53,621 nucleotides of DNA. Origin: Acidaminococcaceae bacterium (GTDB lineage Bacteria > Bacillota > Negativicutes > Acidaminococcales > Acidaminococcaceae). The stretch spans positions 1 through 53,621 of the forward strand of contig CALXRU010000012.1 of assembly GCA_944390935.1 (NCBI GenBank), given 5' to 3'. The position numbers were made by a program, and so were the translations under genes. The notes beneath the pieces were generated by a model that was not told the origin of the DNA, did no database searches, and saw only the letters and a program-made list of their open reading frames with translations. Of the stretch, positions 25,833 to 34,967 are shown piece after piece (within the stretch, counting starts at the first letter, position 1; each line of letters opens with the position of its first letter).

Positions 25833-26665
25833 CGGAAGCAGGAACTTTATACCTGTGCGCGACACCGATAGGCAACCTTGAGGACATCACGCCGCGCGTG
25901 CTGCGTACCTTAAGCGAAGCCGACATTATTGCGGCGGAGGATACGCGCCACACTTTGCAGCTTTTAAACCATTTTAATATTAAAGGGCATCTGGTGCGTT
26001 ATGACGAGCACAGTAAGGACAAAAACGGCCCTAAGCTGATTGCCGAACTTTTGGACGGCAAAAATATTGCGCTTGTCAGTGATGCGGGCTTTCCCGGTAT
26101 TGCCGACCCCGGCGAGCAACTGGCGCGCGAAGCAATTGACGCTGGCATTAAGGTTGTGCCTTTGCCTGGCGCAAATGCCGCCTTATGCGCATTGATAGCG
26201 TCGGGTTTGCCGTCATCGCCGTTCTTCTTCGGCGGCTTTCTGCCTAAAAGTAAAAAGAACCGCGCCGAACAGCTTGCGGCGTGGAAGAATATACCTTCAA
26301 CCATTATTTTGTACGAAGCGCCGCACCGCATTAAAGACGTGCTGAAAGAAATTCTGGCGGTGTGGGGCGACAGGCAGCTGGCAGCGGCGCGTGAGCTTAC
26401 CAAACTGCACGAGGAATTTTTCCGCGGCAGCGTCAGCGAATGTTTGGCGTGGCTGGAGGCGCAGCCGCCGCGCGGCGAATTCTGCCTTGTTATCGCGCAG
26501 GGCGAAGCGGCAGCGCAAGAGCCGCAAACCGAAACCGACCCGCTTGTCGAAGTAAAAGCACTTATCGCAAACGGCATGGATAAAAAAGCAGCCCTTGCCC
26601 AAGTAGCAAAAAAGCGCAAAGTACCGAAAAGAGAATTGTATAACAGGTTGCTGGGTGAAGAATAA
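25829..26665 (+). CDS. rsmI: 16S rRNA (cytidine1402-2'-O)-methyltransferase
   Basis: Methylates C1402 of 16S rRNA at the ribose. LYLCATPIGNLEDITPR, AEDTRHTLQLLNHF, ALVSDAGFPGIADPG and LPGANAALCALIASGLPS are RsmI signatures, and the protein ends in the usual small C-terminal helical domain. The 278-residue length is normal. It is the last gene of the decarboxylase-tmk-holB-ricT-trmN6-rsmI operon and is followed by a terminator. Confidence 0.96.
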   Translation: MTEAGTLYLCATPIGNLEDITPRVLRTLSEADIIAAEDTRHTLQLLNHFNIKGHLVRYDEHSKDKNGPKLIAELLDGKNIALVSDAGFPGIADPGEQLAREAIDAGIKVVPLPGANAALCALIASGLPSSPFFFGGFLPKSKKNRAEQLAAWKNIPSTIILYEAPHRIKDVLKEILAVWGDRQLAAARELTKLHEEFFRGSVSECLAWLEAQPPRGEFCLVIAQGEAAAQEPQTETDPLVEVKALIANGMDKKAALAQVAKKRKVPKRELYNRLLGEE

Positions 26666-26676
26666 GCATTTATAAC

Positions 26677-26712
26677 AGTGGTGTTGTATAGAGTACAACG
26701 CCACTCTTTTTT
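26677..26712 (+). terminator. Terminator after rsmI
   Basis: A 12-bp stem (one G-T pair, 26677-26688/26694-26705), 5-base loop, T-rich tail. Confidence 0.85.
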
Positions 26713-26732
26713 ATTATTTTTTCAGTAAGCCC

Positions 26733-26778
26733 TTGACAACTTTTTGAAAAAAGAGTATAGTGTTCTTAAACAGGAACA
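26733..26778 (+). promoter_or_regulatory. Strong promoter and candidate operator of the trmB-like/lysA operon
   Basis: Consensus TTGACA (26733) and TATAGT (26756) with a 17-bp gap. TGTTC (26761-26765) and GAACA (26774-26778) form an inverted repeat over the expected start point, a place where an autorepressor could bind. Confidence 0.7.
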
Positions 26779-26794
26779 ATATACAAGGGGCTGA

Positions 26795-27502
26795 GTGAGG
26801 GGAATGGAAATCACCGAACGCTTGATGCACTTTAACCTTACACGCCAGGAGGCAACTTTATACCTGTTGCTTTTAAAGGCCGGACGCCTTACGGGCTACG
26901 AGGCCGCCAAGCAGACGGGTATATCGCGTTCCAACACTTACACGGCTTTGGCCGGATTGGTGGAAAAGGGTGCGGCCTATATAATGGAAGAAGGCAAAGT
27001 GACGCGTTACACGCCGGTAGCGCCGGAGGAGTTCTGCAACAACAAAATACGCCGCCTTACGGAGCAGCGCGACGAACTTTTAAAAGAGCTGCCGGGAGTG
27101 CAGAACGAAGCCGAAGGCTACATCACCATCAAGGGCAATGCGGAAATCATCAGCAAGCTGCAAAACACGGTGCTTAACGCTCAGGCGCGCATTTACGTAT
27201 CGGCAAGCGCCGCCGTGATGGAACTTTTGCGCAGCGAGCTTGCAACAGCATTAAGCCGCGGCTTGAAGGTGGTAATTATTACCGGGCACGATTTCCAATT
27301 GCCGGGCGCCATTTGCTACAACACCGTAAAACAGTCGGCGCAAATCAGGCTTATTGCCGATTCGCACACGGTGCTGACGGGCGATTTGGACGACGGCGAC
27401 AATTCAACCTGTTTATATTCCTGCAAGCGTAACCTTGTCGATTTGTTCAAGGATGCGCTTAAAAACGAAATTAAACTGATTGAATTGCAGAAAGGTGAAT
27501 AA
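26795..27502 (+). CDS. TrmB-family transcriptional regulator
   Basis: 235-residue regulator. The N-terminal winged helix (FNLTRQEATLYLLLLKAGRLTGYEAAKQTG, then ISRSNTYTALAGLVEKG) is typical of TrmB. The C-terminal part (about 105-235) is the effector domain, with SASAAVMELLRSELATALSRGLKVVIITG. The family usually responds to sugars, yet here the gene shares an operon with lysA, its stop overlapping the lysA start. GTG 26795 (AAGGGG upstream) is used; ATG 26804 is possible but has a poorly spaced site. Confidence 0.85.
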   Translation: MRGMEITERLMHFNLTRQEATLYLLLLKAGRLTGYEAAKQTGISRSNTYTALAGLVEKGAAYIMEEGKVTRYTPVAPEEFCNNKIRRLTEQRDELLKELPGVQNEAEGYITIKGNAEIISKLQNTVLNAQARIYVSASAAVMELLRSELATALSRGLKVVIITGHDFQLPGAICYNTVKQSAQIRLIADSHTVLTGDLDDGDNSTCLYSCKRNLVDLFKDALKNEIKLIELQKGE

Positions 27503-28770
27503 TGATGGCTGAAAAAATACCGTTTGTTAACAAGGAAAAACTGGAAGAAATTGCGTCCCAATATGCGACGCCGTTTTATTTATATGATGAAAAAGGCATA
27601 CGCGAAACCGCGCGCCGTGTAAACAAGGCTTTTAGCTGGAACAATGGCTTTAAGGAATATTTTGCGGTTAAGGCTACGCCGACGCCGGGCATTTTAAAAA
27701 TTCTGCACGAAGAAGGCTGCGGCGCGGACTGCTCGTCTTACACCGAGCTGATTATGGCTGACGCTGTGGGTTTTAAGGGTGACGAGATTATGTTTTCGTC
27801 CAACGATACGCCGGCGGAGGATTTTCAGCTGGCGCGCAAGCTGAACGCTACCATCAATCTGGACGATATTACCCATATTGACTTTTTAGAGCGCGTGGCG
27901 GATATCCCGGATACGGTTTGCTGCCGTTTTAACCCGGGCGGGCATTTTGCCATTGCCAACAATATTATGGATAACCCCGGCGATGCTAAATACGGCATGA
28001 CGCGCGAGCAGCTGACCGAGGCTTACAAACGCCTGATGGCGAAAGGCGTTAAGCATTTTGGCCTGCATGCCTTTTTGGCGAGCAATACCGTTACCAATGA
28101 TTATTACCCGGAACTGGCACGCATTTTGTTCAAAGTTGCGGTGGAATTAAAAGAAGAAACCGGTGCTTCGATTGAGTTTATCAATCTTTCCGGCGGCGTA
28201 GGCATTGCTTACCGTCCGGACCAGCCGGAAAACGATATTATGGAAATCGGCGAGGGCGTGCGCCAGGCGTTTGAGGAGGTTCTGGTGCCTGCCGGTTTGG
28301 GAAATGTGCGCCTTTACACCGAGATGGGGCGTTACATGCTTGCTCCGTACGGCGCGCTGGTCAGCCGCGTAATCCACCAGAAGCACATTTATAAGGAATA
28401 CATTGGTTTGGACGCCTGCGCTGCCAACCTGATGCGCCCGGCGATGTACGGTTCTTACCACCATATTACCGTTATGGGCAAGGAAAACGCGCCGTGCGAC
28501 CACATGTATGACGTTACCGGCGGTTTGTGCGAGAACAACGACAAGTTTGCCATTGACCGCATGCTGCCGGAAATAAACATCGGCGATTTGGTGTTTATCC
28601 ACGACGCAGGCGCGCATGGCTTTGCCATGGGCTACAATTACAACGGCAAACTGCGCAGTGCGGAGCTTCTGCTGAAAGAGGACGGCAGCGTGGAGATGAT
28701 CCGCCGTGCGGAAACACCGGCAGATTATTTTGCCACCTTTGATTTTACAGGTTTGTTTAACAGGGATTGA
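27502..28770 (+). CDS. lysA: Diaminopimelate decarboxylase family protein
   Basis: PLP-dependent fold-type III enzyme; the family makes lysine from meso-diaminopimelate. The PLP lysine is in EYFAVKATPTPGIL (about residue 52), HxxG-type contacts follow, LSGGVGIAY is the glycine-rich phosphate site, and VTGGLCENNDKF carries the catalytic cysteine of the partner subunit. The last differs from the common G-P-x-C-E-S-x-D, so a related decarboxylase substrate cannot be excluded. It starts inside the stop of the TrmB-like gene and ends before a clear terminator. Confidence 0.85.
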   Translation: MMAEKIPFVNKEKLEEIASQYATPFYLYDEKGIRETARRVNKAFSWNNGFKEYFAVKATPTPGILKILHEEGCGADCSSYTELIMADAVGFKGDEIMFSSNDTPAEDFQLARKLNATINLDDITHIDFLERVADIPDTVCCRFNPGGHFAIANNIMDNPGDAKYGMTREQLTEAYKRLMAKGVKHFGLHAFLASNTVTNDYYPELARILFKVAVELKEETGASIEFINLSGGVGIAYRPDQPENDIMEIGEGVRQAFEEVLVPAGLGNVRLYTEMGRYMLAPYGALVSRVIHQKHIYKEYIGLDACAANLMRPAMYGSYHHITVMGKENAPCDHMYDVTGGLCENNDKFAIDRMLPEINIGDLVFIHDAGAHGFAMGYNYNGKLRSAELLLKEDGSVEMIRRAETPADYFATFDFTGLFNRD

Positions 28771-28778
28771 TTATATAG

Positions 28779-28808
28779 AAAAACTCCGGTTTTGTGCCGG
28801 AGTTTTTT
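28779..28808 (+). terminator. Terminator after lysA
   Basis: An 11-bp perfect stem AAAAACTCCGG/CCGGAGTTTTT with a 7-base loop. Confidence 0.88.
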
Positions 28809-28810
28809 GT

Positions 28811-28839
28811 TTGCTGAAATTTTTGCTGTATGGTATGAT
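28811..28839 (+). promoter_or_regulatory. Candidate promoter of the HsdR_N-like gene
   Basis: TTGCTG (28811) and TATGAT (28834), 17-bp gap, about 30 bp before the ATG. Confidence 0.45.
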
Positions 28840-28869
28840 TTTGTATAGTAGAATTCGGGGTGATAGACA

Positions 28870-30048
28870 ATGATTGATTATGAATTACAAAAAACATTGG
28901 ATAAAATTGTTTTGCCGCCTGTATATAAAGATTCAGGAAAAGAATATTATCTTGACCCAATCAGGCAAAAATTAATTTTGAAAACACCTGAAGAAACTAT
29001 ACGCCAGAAGATATTACAATATCTTTTAGCTGATAAAAAAGTTCCTAAAGATATGATACAGGTTGAAATGTTGTTGTCCAAATATCAAATAAAAAGTAAA
29101 AGAAGGGCAGATATTATAATAGAACGGCTGATTGAAGCCAAAAAGGAAATTTCTACATTAGCTGTTATAGAATGTAAAGCGCCTGATGTAATGGTTGGAG
29201 ATAATGCATTAGACCAGATATCGGACTATGCTGCGAAATTAAATGCAGAATATGTCTGGGTTACAAATGGAACCGACTCTATTGTTGCAAGGTATGATTT
29301 TAAAAAAGATAGATATATTGATTTAAAAGAATTACCTGATTATAATGCAATGCTTAATGGAATAGGGGATATTTTGAAAGCTCCAGAACCTAAAAAACGT
29401 TTTGCATTTAAAGACCTGATAAAAAATCAGGATTATTATTGTGAAGACTATACCTTTTCTGTTGATACAGCAAGAGGTCTGCGTCCATTTTTAACTAATC
29501 TTTTTGAATGTTTGTTAGATGAATCGCATAAAATGCCGGAAGGTCAGTATAAACATTTTAAATTACTCAGAGATTACGGCATTCGTTATCTTTCGTGTGG
29601 AACTGCTTCAGGCGGAAGTTATGATGGAGACTACCGTTCATTTTTAATTGAGTATAAAAATAATACGATGTTTGTTAATTTAAGCTTTTTTAATTACGGT
29701 ACTCATACTATTCTGACGGTTTCGTCTGATAGAGGCGGTACAATACCACATAACGCTTTGCAATATAACGTAAATTATATTATTCCGGTTGGAACAGAAT
29801 TCAGGTTTCCGCATAATGGACGTATTGCTATTGGCAAAAAAGGCAGTGGTAAAGCACAGGAATTAAAAGAACTTATAGCAAAGGAAGCACCTGAATTATT
29901 GGTTGACGGCAAAATTTATATTGGAACGCTGCATAATGATAAATTATTGTATTTAGACCAACCGGAAATGATAAATTTTGTCGAAAGAATTTTAACTTAT
30001 GCTTTAGTTCGTGATGAATATAGAGAAATTAAATTAAAGGAGCACTAA
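28870..30048 (+). CDS. Orphan protein with type I restriction HsdR N-terminal nuclease-like domain
   Basis: 392 residues. Residues about 25-160 resemble the HsdR N-terminal PD-(D/E)xK nuclease domain: a leading helix with TPEETIRQKILQYLL, then RRADIIIE and LAVIECKAPDVMVGDNALDQI, which supply Asp and the E-x-K pair. The rest (about 170-392) is unrecognised, with a central part reading YGIRYLSCGTASGGSYDGDYRSF. There is no helicase, HsdM or HsdS. Codons are far more AT-rich than in neighbours, pointing to transfer. Its stop lies one base before the M24 peptidase start, whose ribosome site is inside this gene. A defence role is possible but unproven. Confidence 0.75.
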   Translation: MIDYELQKTLDKIVLPPVYKDSGKEYYLDPIRQKLILKTPEETIRQKILQYLLADKKVPKDMIQVEMLLSKYQIKSKRRADIIIERLIEAKKEISTLAVIECKAPDVMVGDNALDQISDYAAKLNAEYVWVTNGTDSIVARYDFKKDRYIDLKELPDYNAMLNGIGDILKAPEPKKRFAFKDLIKNQDYYCEDYTFSVDTARGLRPFLTNLFECLLDESHKMPEGQYKHFKLLRDYGIRYLSCGTASGGSYDGDYRSFLIEYKNNTMFVNLSFFNYGTHTILTVSSDRGGTIPHNALQYNVNYIIPVGTEFRFPHNGRIAIGKKGSGKAQELKELIAKEAPELLVDGKIYIGTLHNDKLLYLDQPEMINFVERILTYALVRDEYREIKLKEH

Positions 30049-30049
30049 T

Positions 30050-31276
30050 ATGGCGATTTTGGAATATGCTTCGCTGATGGCGGATGAAATCAGGCGCGTG
30101 CCGCTTGATGAACTGCAAACGCGCCTTGCCAATTTTCGCGCGGCGATGGATGAGCAGTACCCCGGCTGGCAGATGGCTGTGGTGAACAACAAGGTTAATA
30201 TGTATTATTTTACCGGCACGATGCAGGAGGGCGCGCTCGTCATCCGCCCGCAGGATGAAATTTTGTGGGTACGCCGCAGCTTTGACCGTGCGCGCAACGA
30301 GTCGCTGCTGCCTGATATCCGCCCGATGAAAAGTTTCCGCACTTTGGCGGAATTTTACGGCACAGTGCCGGACGAAATTTACCTGGAGTGCAAAAAAGTC
30401 ACAATAGAATGGCTGAACATGCTGCGCAAATACCTGCCGTTCAAGGCTTACGCCGATATCGACGGGCTGCTGTGCAATCTGCGCCTGACCAAAAGTGCTT
30501 ACGAGCTGGAGCTGATGAAGCGCAGCGGCGCTATCCATCAGACGGTGCTGGAACAGCTTGCGCCCAAAATGATTAGTGAAGGCGTAACGGAAGCAGAATT
30601 GGCTGTGGAGCTGTATTCAGCCATGCTGCGCCGCGGTTCGCACGGCATTGCGCGCATGAATCTGCCCCTGGGCGAGGACGTTATCGGCGTGGCGTCGTTT
30701 GGCAAAAGCGGGCTGGTGCGCACGGCGTTTGACGGCCCCGGCGGTACGGGCGGCACCTGCATTGCGGTGCAGAGCATCGGTTCGCCGTTCCGCAAATTAA
30801 AGCAGGGCAGGCTGGTTTACCTTGATATCCCCTGCGGGGTGGAGGGCTACCACACCGATAAAACAATAGTTTATTATTTTGGCGATATTAACAAGGACCC
30901 CAACCGCGATTTGATTTTAGCGGCGCATGAGCATTGCCTGATGCTGGAGCGTTTTGCGGCTTCAATGCTGAAGCCCGGCGTAGTGGTTGAGGACATTTAT
31001 AATGAAACGATGAAGCATTTTGACGTGCGTTTTGCAGACGGCTTTATGAACGGCGGCAAGTTTTTGGGGCACAGCATCGGGCTGACGATGGATGAAAGCC
31101 CCGCCATTGCCGGCCGCTTCAAGCAGGTGCTTACGGAGAACATGACTTTTGCGCTGGAGCCGAAAATTGCCCTGCCCGGCATCGGTATGGTTGGCAGTGA
31201 AAACACCTACCTTGTAACGCCAAACGGCGGCAAGGCGCTGACCGGTTCACCGCATAAGCTGAACTGCATTTTTTAA
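30050..31276 (+). CDS. M24-family Xaa-Pro peptidase
   Basis: Metallopeptidase of the Xaa-Pro dipeptidase/aminopeptidase P type, 408 residues with a creatinase N-terminal domain (about 20-150) and a pita-bread catalytic domain. All five metal ligands are visible: the two Asp in YLDIPCGVEGYHTDKTIVYY, His in GHSIGLTMDE, Glu in FALEPKIALPG and Glu in VGSENTYLV. It cleaves peptides with proline in the second position. It starts at ATG 30050 after AAAGGAG and is followed by a terminator shared with the convergent ClC gene. Confidence 0.92.
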   Translation: MAILEYASLMADEIRRVPLDELQTRLANFRAAMDEQYPGWQMAVVNNKVNMYYFTGTMQEGALVIRPQDEILWVRRSFDRARNESLLPDIRPMKSFRTLAEFYGTVPDEIYLECKKVTIEWLNMLRKYLPFKAYADIDGLLCNLRLTKSAYELELMKRSGAIHQTVLEQLAPKMISEGVTEAELAVELYSAMLRRGSHGIARMNLPLGEDVIGVASFGKSGLVRTAFDGPGGTGGTCIAVQSIGSPFRKLKQGRLVYLDIPCGVEGYHTDKTIVYYFGDINKDPNRDLILAAHEHCLMLERFAASMLKPGVVVEDIYNETMKHFDVRFADGFMNGGKFLGHSIGLTMDESPAIAGRFKQVLTENMTFALEPKIALPGIGMVGSENTYLVTPNGGKALTGSPHKLNCIF

Positions 31277-31298
31277 AACTTAAAACAGGCATAAAAAT

Positions 31299-31335
31299 AA
31301 CGGCAGCGGCCTTAAAAGGTTACTGCCGTTTTGTT
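31299..31335. terminator. Bidirectional terminator
   Basis: AACGGCAG/CTGCCGTT (31299-31306/31323-31330) with an imperfect upper stem, between convergent genes. Confidence 0.75.
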
Positions 31336-32902
31336 ATTTGCCAACTAATTTTTCCAGTTCTTCAAGCTCTGTTGCATAGCCTAAAATGTATAAGGTATCG
31401 CCGCTGCGCAGGCGGGTGTCGCCTTCGGGTATCAGTTCTTCTTCGCCGCGTTTTACATCAACCAAAAGCGTGTGGCGCGGCCAGCTGATTTCGCGCACTA
31501 AGCGCCCGTCGGCGGTGCTGCCTGTTGCAACTGTCAGTTCAATAATGCTGCGTTCCTGTTCGGCGCTGCGGTCGGGTATTTTAGTGCTGTTCAAAAGCCG
31601 CAAAAGCAGTTCGCCGTACAACGGTTTGGCACGCCATATTTCCGTAGTTGCAAACGCCGTCAGCGAGGCAAGCGCCAAAGGCAACAGGTGCAGAAACGAA
31701 CCCGTCATTTCCATTACCAGCACGGTGGCGGTAATGGGCGTGCGCACGGACGCTGTAAAAAATGCCGCCATGCAGATGACGATGATGTTGGCTTTGTAAG
31801 CAGCGCCCAAAAAGCCAAGCTGCGTAAACATGGCCGCCGCCACGCTGCCTACCAGCCCGCCGGTAACAAGCGTCGGTATAAACGCGCCGCCCGGTAAACC
31901 GCTGCCGAACGCCAGCAGTGTCAGCACAACCTTGGCGGCTAAAAACAGCAGCAAAACCGTCAGCGGGTAGCTGTTAAAGGCAATGTCCGTCAGTAAATCA
32001 TCGCCGCCGCCCAACGCCTGCGGCAGATAAAAGCCCACCGCGCCGGTGATAACGAGCAGCAAAAAATTGCTTACATAAGCGTTTTTTAAAATGCCGGTTT
32101 TATAAATACGATTGCTGTTTAATAGCCCGGCGTTAAAAAATAAGCCCAGCACGCCGCAGATGAAGCCTGCCGCAAGGATAACCCAAAAATCGCCGACCTG
32201 CATTATGGGCAGGCCGCTGAAATCAAAAACGGTGTCGCGCCCCAGCATAATACGGCTGACGAGCGTTGCCGCCAGCGACGCCGATAACGCCGGGAACAGA
32301 AGTAAGCCGCTGAAGTTGTGGTTCAGTTCTTCCAGCACAAAAATTACGCCGGTAAGCGGTGCGTTAAAAACTGCTGCCAAACCTGCTGCCGCGCCGCCGC
32401 TTAATAAATAGCGTTCTTCCACGCGCGGGCGGGCGAGTAGACGGCTGACGCCCTGACCGGCAACCGCGCCCATCTGGATGGACGGGCCTGCCCTGCCCAG
32501 CGATAAGCCGCTGCCGATAGCGATGGCGCATGCCGCAAATTTAACGAGCAAAATGCGCAGCCAGCGCAGCTTGAACACGCCTGCTATCGCGCCTTTAACC
32601 TGCGGTATGCCGCTGCCTGCCGCCTGCGGTTCGGCGTTTTTAAGCTGCGTTAAAACAAAAGCAATTACCAGCAGCGCACCCAGCCACAGCAAAACGGCGG
32701 ACGCTGTAAAACCGCCCGCAAATAAATTTGCCAGCAGCTTTTCACGCAGTGCGGCACCTTCAACAAGCGCCAGACGGAAGCCGCTGATAATCACGCCTGC
32801 CGCCACGCCGGTGGCAATTCCTTCAAGGCATAAACGCAGGCGGAAGTACCGCGCGTTGTTCAGCAATTTGTAAGTGCTTAAAACTCTCAGCCTTGCGTCC
32901 AT
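31334..32902 (-). CDS. ClC-family chloride transporter with TrkA-C domain, gating glutamate replaced by Ala
   Basis: 522-residue membrane protein; residues about 20-430 form the ClC fold, about 440-522 a TrkA-C (RCK_C) domain. GSGIPQ, GLPGGAFIP and the internal proton-site EE in FVLEELNHNF are conserved. The external gate motif, normally G-R-E-G-P, reads GRAGP (codon GCA at the relevant place), so the Glu148 equivalent of E. coli ClC is missing. In studied ClC proteins that change abolishes Cl-/H+ coupling, so this may be a passive chloride path or a variant exchanger. It overlaps hydE by 16 bases. Confidence 0.9.
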   Translation of the reverse strand: MDARLRVLSTYKLLNNARYFRLRLCLEGIATGVAAGVIISGFRLALVEGAALREKLLANLFAGGFTASAVLLWLGALLVIAFVLTQLKNAEPQAAGSGIPQVKGAIAGVFKLRWLRILLVKFAACAIAIGSGLSLGRAGPSIQMGAVAGQGVSRLLARPRVEERYLLSGGAAAGLAAVFNAPLTGVIFVLEELNHNFSGLLLFPALSASLAATLVSRIMLGRDTVFDFSGLPIMQVGDFWVILAAGFICGVLGLFFNAGLLNSNRIYKTGILKNAYVSNFLLLVITGAVGFYLPQALGGGDDLLTDIAFNSYPLTVLLLFLAAKVVLTLLAFGSGLPGGAFIPTLVTGGLVGSVAAAMFTQLGFLGAAYKANIIVICMAAFFTASVRTPITATVLVMEMTGSFLHLLPLALASLTAFATTEIWRAKPLYGELLLRLLNSTKIPDRSAEQERSIIELTVATGSTADGRLVREISWPRHTLLVDVKRGEEELIPEGDTRLRSGDTLYILGYATELEELEKLVGK

Positions 32903-33945
32903 GCTTCCTCCGTGTAATCGCCGCGCGCGGCGACGATTTTATAACCGATGCCGGCAACTTCCTGTTTTAAAAGTTCCAGCGCTTCGGCTGCTTCCGCGCC
33001 GCTGTGCAGCTTGTTATCGTACAGTAAATATTTGCCGCGCACGTTTTGCGGCGACAGGTTGGGCATGATGACGTTTGCCCCCGCCTTAATGCCCAGTACG
33101 CGCCCGCCTGTGCATAGCGTGCCGAGCGCTGTTGTTGCGGGAAGCAGCACATGCGGGAACAGCAGGCGTAAAATTGCCAGCAGCACCAAAGTCAGCTCCA
33201 CGCTGCCTGCCGGTTCGTCCTTAAACGGCGTGTCGTGGTGGGGGATGAACGGCCCGATGCCAATCATCTGCGGGCGCAGCTTTTGCAAAAACATCAGGTC
33301 GTCCGCCAGGTTTTCTGCCGTCTGGTACGGCGAACCGACCATAAAGCCCGCCCCTGCCTGATAGCCGAGTTCCTTTAAAATGTACAGGCAGCTTTGGCGG
33401 TTGCCTGCGGAAAGTTCCGTTGGGTGCAGCTTAGCATAATGTGCAAAATCAGCGGTTTCGTGCCGCAGAAGATAACGGTCGGCACCGGCTTCCTTCCATA
33501 ATTTATATGTTTCGCGGCTGCGCTCGCCGATGGAAAGCGTAACGGCGCAGTCCGGATGCTGCTGTTTTATCGCGCGCACAATGGCGGCGATATCACCGTC
33601 GCTGTAAGTGTAATCTTCACCGCCCTGCAAAACAAAGGTGCGGAAGCCCAGCGCATAGCCCGCGCGGCAGCACTCCAAAATTTCATCCCGCGTTAAGCGG
33701 TAGCGCGCCGCATTTTTGTTGCTGCGCCTGATGCCGCAATAGTAGCAGTCGTTTTTGCAGTAATTGGTAAACTCAATCAGCCCGCGCACAAAAATATTGC
33801 GCCCAAAGCTTTGCTGTGCCGCCCGTTGTGCCAGTGCAAAAAGTTTGTCTTTATGGTCTGCGCCTTCGCGGATAAGCTGTAAGGCTTCATCACGCGTAAG
33901 CGCATGGGTTTGGTTTAATTTTTCTATCAGTAAAGCGGTGTCCAT
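32887..33945 (-). CDS. hydE: [FeFe]-hydrogenase maturase HydE (radical SAM)
   Basis: Radical SAM enzyme that helps build the di-iron subcluster of the H-cluster. FTNYCKNDCYYCGIRRSN holds the CxxxCxxC cluster motif, followed by VLQGGED and the family's GPFIPHHDTPF. The 352-residue length matches HydE. HydF, HydG and the hydrogenase itself are not here. Its last 16 bases overlap the ClC gene, so the two share a transcript. PylB and BioB are the closest relatives; GFMVGSPYQTAENLADDL favours HydE. Confidence 0.9.
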   Translation of the reverse strand: MDTALLIEKLNQTHALTRDEALQLIREGADHKDKLFALAQRAAQQSFGRNIFVRGLIEFTNYCKNDCYYCGIRRSNKNAARYRLTRDEILECCRAGYALGFRTFVLQGGEDYTYSDGDIAAIVRAIKQQHPDCAVTLSIGERSRETYKLWKEAGADRYLLRHETADFAHYAKLHPTELSAGNRQSCLYILKELGYQAGAGFMVGSPYQTAENLADDLMFLQKLRPQMIGIGPFIPHHDTPFKDEPAGSVELTLVLLAILRLLFPHVLLPATTALGTLCTGGRVLGIKAGANVIMPNLSPQNVRGKYLLYDNKLHSGAEAAEALELLKQEVAGIGYKIVAARGDYTEEAWTQG

Positions 33946-34091
33946 AAAAATCTCCTTTAAACATCTTTATTATATCATTCTGCCCGCCGCTGTTCTATAA
34001 ATATAGCAGGATTTTTATTCTTTATGGCGAAGTTTAACATATTAAATTCATTTTGATTTTCCGCTGAACATAATGGAGGGAACATAATAAA

Positions 34092-34946
34092 ATGTTTGAT
34101 AAAGTTTTGTTAGCGACCGATTTAACCGAAGAAGCCGACGGGCTGGTACATTGTTTTTACAGCCTGTGCCCCGATGTTGATACCGAAATTACGGTGGCGC
34201 ATGTGTTTAAGGATAAAAGCGACGCCGACCCGGACAGCAGCGCCTACAAAAAGGTGCAGAGCCGCGTGAAAGCCGTGGTGGCTGAGCTGCGTCGTGCCGG
34301 TTACGAGGAGGCGCATGAGCTGTACCGCAGCGGCGAGGTTTTTGAGGAGCTGACGGATATTGCCGAGGAGGAAGACGCCGGTTTGATTATGGTGGCTTCG
34401 CACGGCAAGGGCTTTTTTAAAAGCGCGCTTTTGGGCAGCACTACTTTTGACCTGGCGCGCGCGACGGACAGGCCGCTGTTTGTATCGAAGCCCGTAGAAA
34501 ACGACGAGGAAGAAATGCTGCAAAGAAATTTGCTGCACCGCATTTTAGTACCGACCGATTTTTCGCTGAAGTCGCTGTCGGCGCTGGACGTTATCCGCAT
34601 GCTGCGCGAGCATATTAACGAAGTTGTGTTTGTGCATGTTGTGGAACGCAGCCGCAGCCAGACGGATTTGGACGATAAAATGCGCACGGCGGGGCTGCGC
34701 TTGCAGGAACTGGTGGACGAAATGAAAATTTTCGGCATCAAGGCCACTTACCATGTGCGTAAGGGCGCGGCTTCCAAAGAGATTCTGCGCCTGGCGGAAA
34801 AAGAGGACGTTTCGCTGATTGTTATGGCCAAGACCGGCGCAGGGCTTGTTAAGGGATTGGTGATGGGCAGCACGGCGCAGAACGTAACTTTAAACGCCGA
34901 ACGCTCGCTGCTTTTGCTGCCGCCGGAGAACGCAGCGGAAGAATAA
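34092..34946 (+). CDS. Tandem universal stress protein (UspA)
   Basis: 284-residue protein of two Usp domains (about 1-140 and 150-284). The first has the ATP-binding type motif MVASHGKGFFKSALLGSTT (G-x2-G-x9-G-S); the second has MAKTGAGLVKGLVMGST. Each opens with a beta strand of the usual form (KVLLATDLTEEA; RILVPTDFSLKS). Such proteins bind ATP and support survival under stress. It stands alone with AATGGAGGG upstream of its start. Confidence 0.9.
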   Translation: MFDKVLLATDLTEEADGLVHCFYSLCPDVDTEITVAHVFKDKSDADPDSSAYKKVQSRVKAVVAELRRAGYEEAHELYRSGEVFEELTDIAEEEDAGLIMVASHGKGFFKSALLGSTTFDLARATDRPLFVSKPVENDEEEMLQRNLLHRILVPTDFSLKSLSALDVIRMLREHINEVVFVHVVERSRSQTDLDDKMRTAGLRLQELVDEMKIFGIKATYHVRKGAASKEILRLAEKEDVSLIVMAKTGAGLVKGLVMGSTAQNVTLNAERSLLLLPPENAAEE

Positions 34947-34967
34947 ATAAAAAATATCGCAAAACGC

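Noticed and set aside
28870..30048. Complete type I restriction-modification system
   Set aside because: No HsdM or HsdS and no helicase domain; only the N-terminal nuclease-like part is recognisable.
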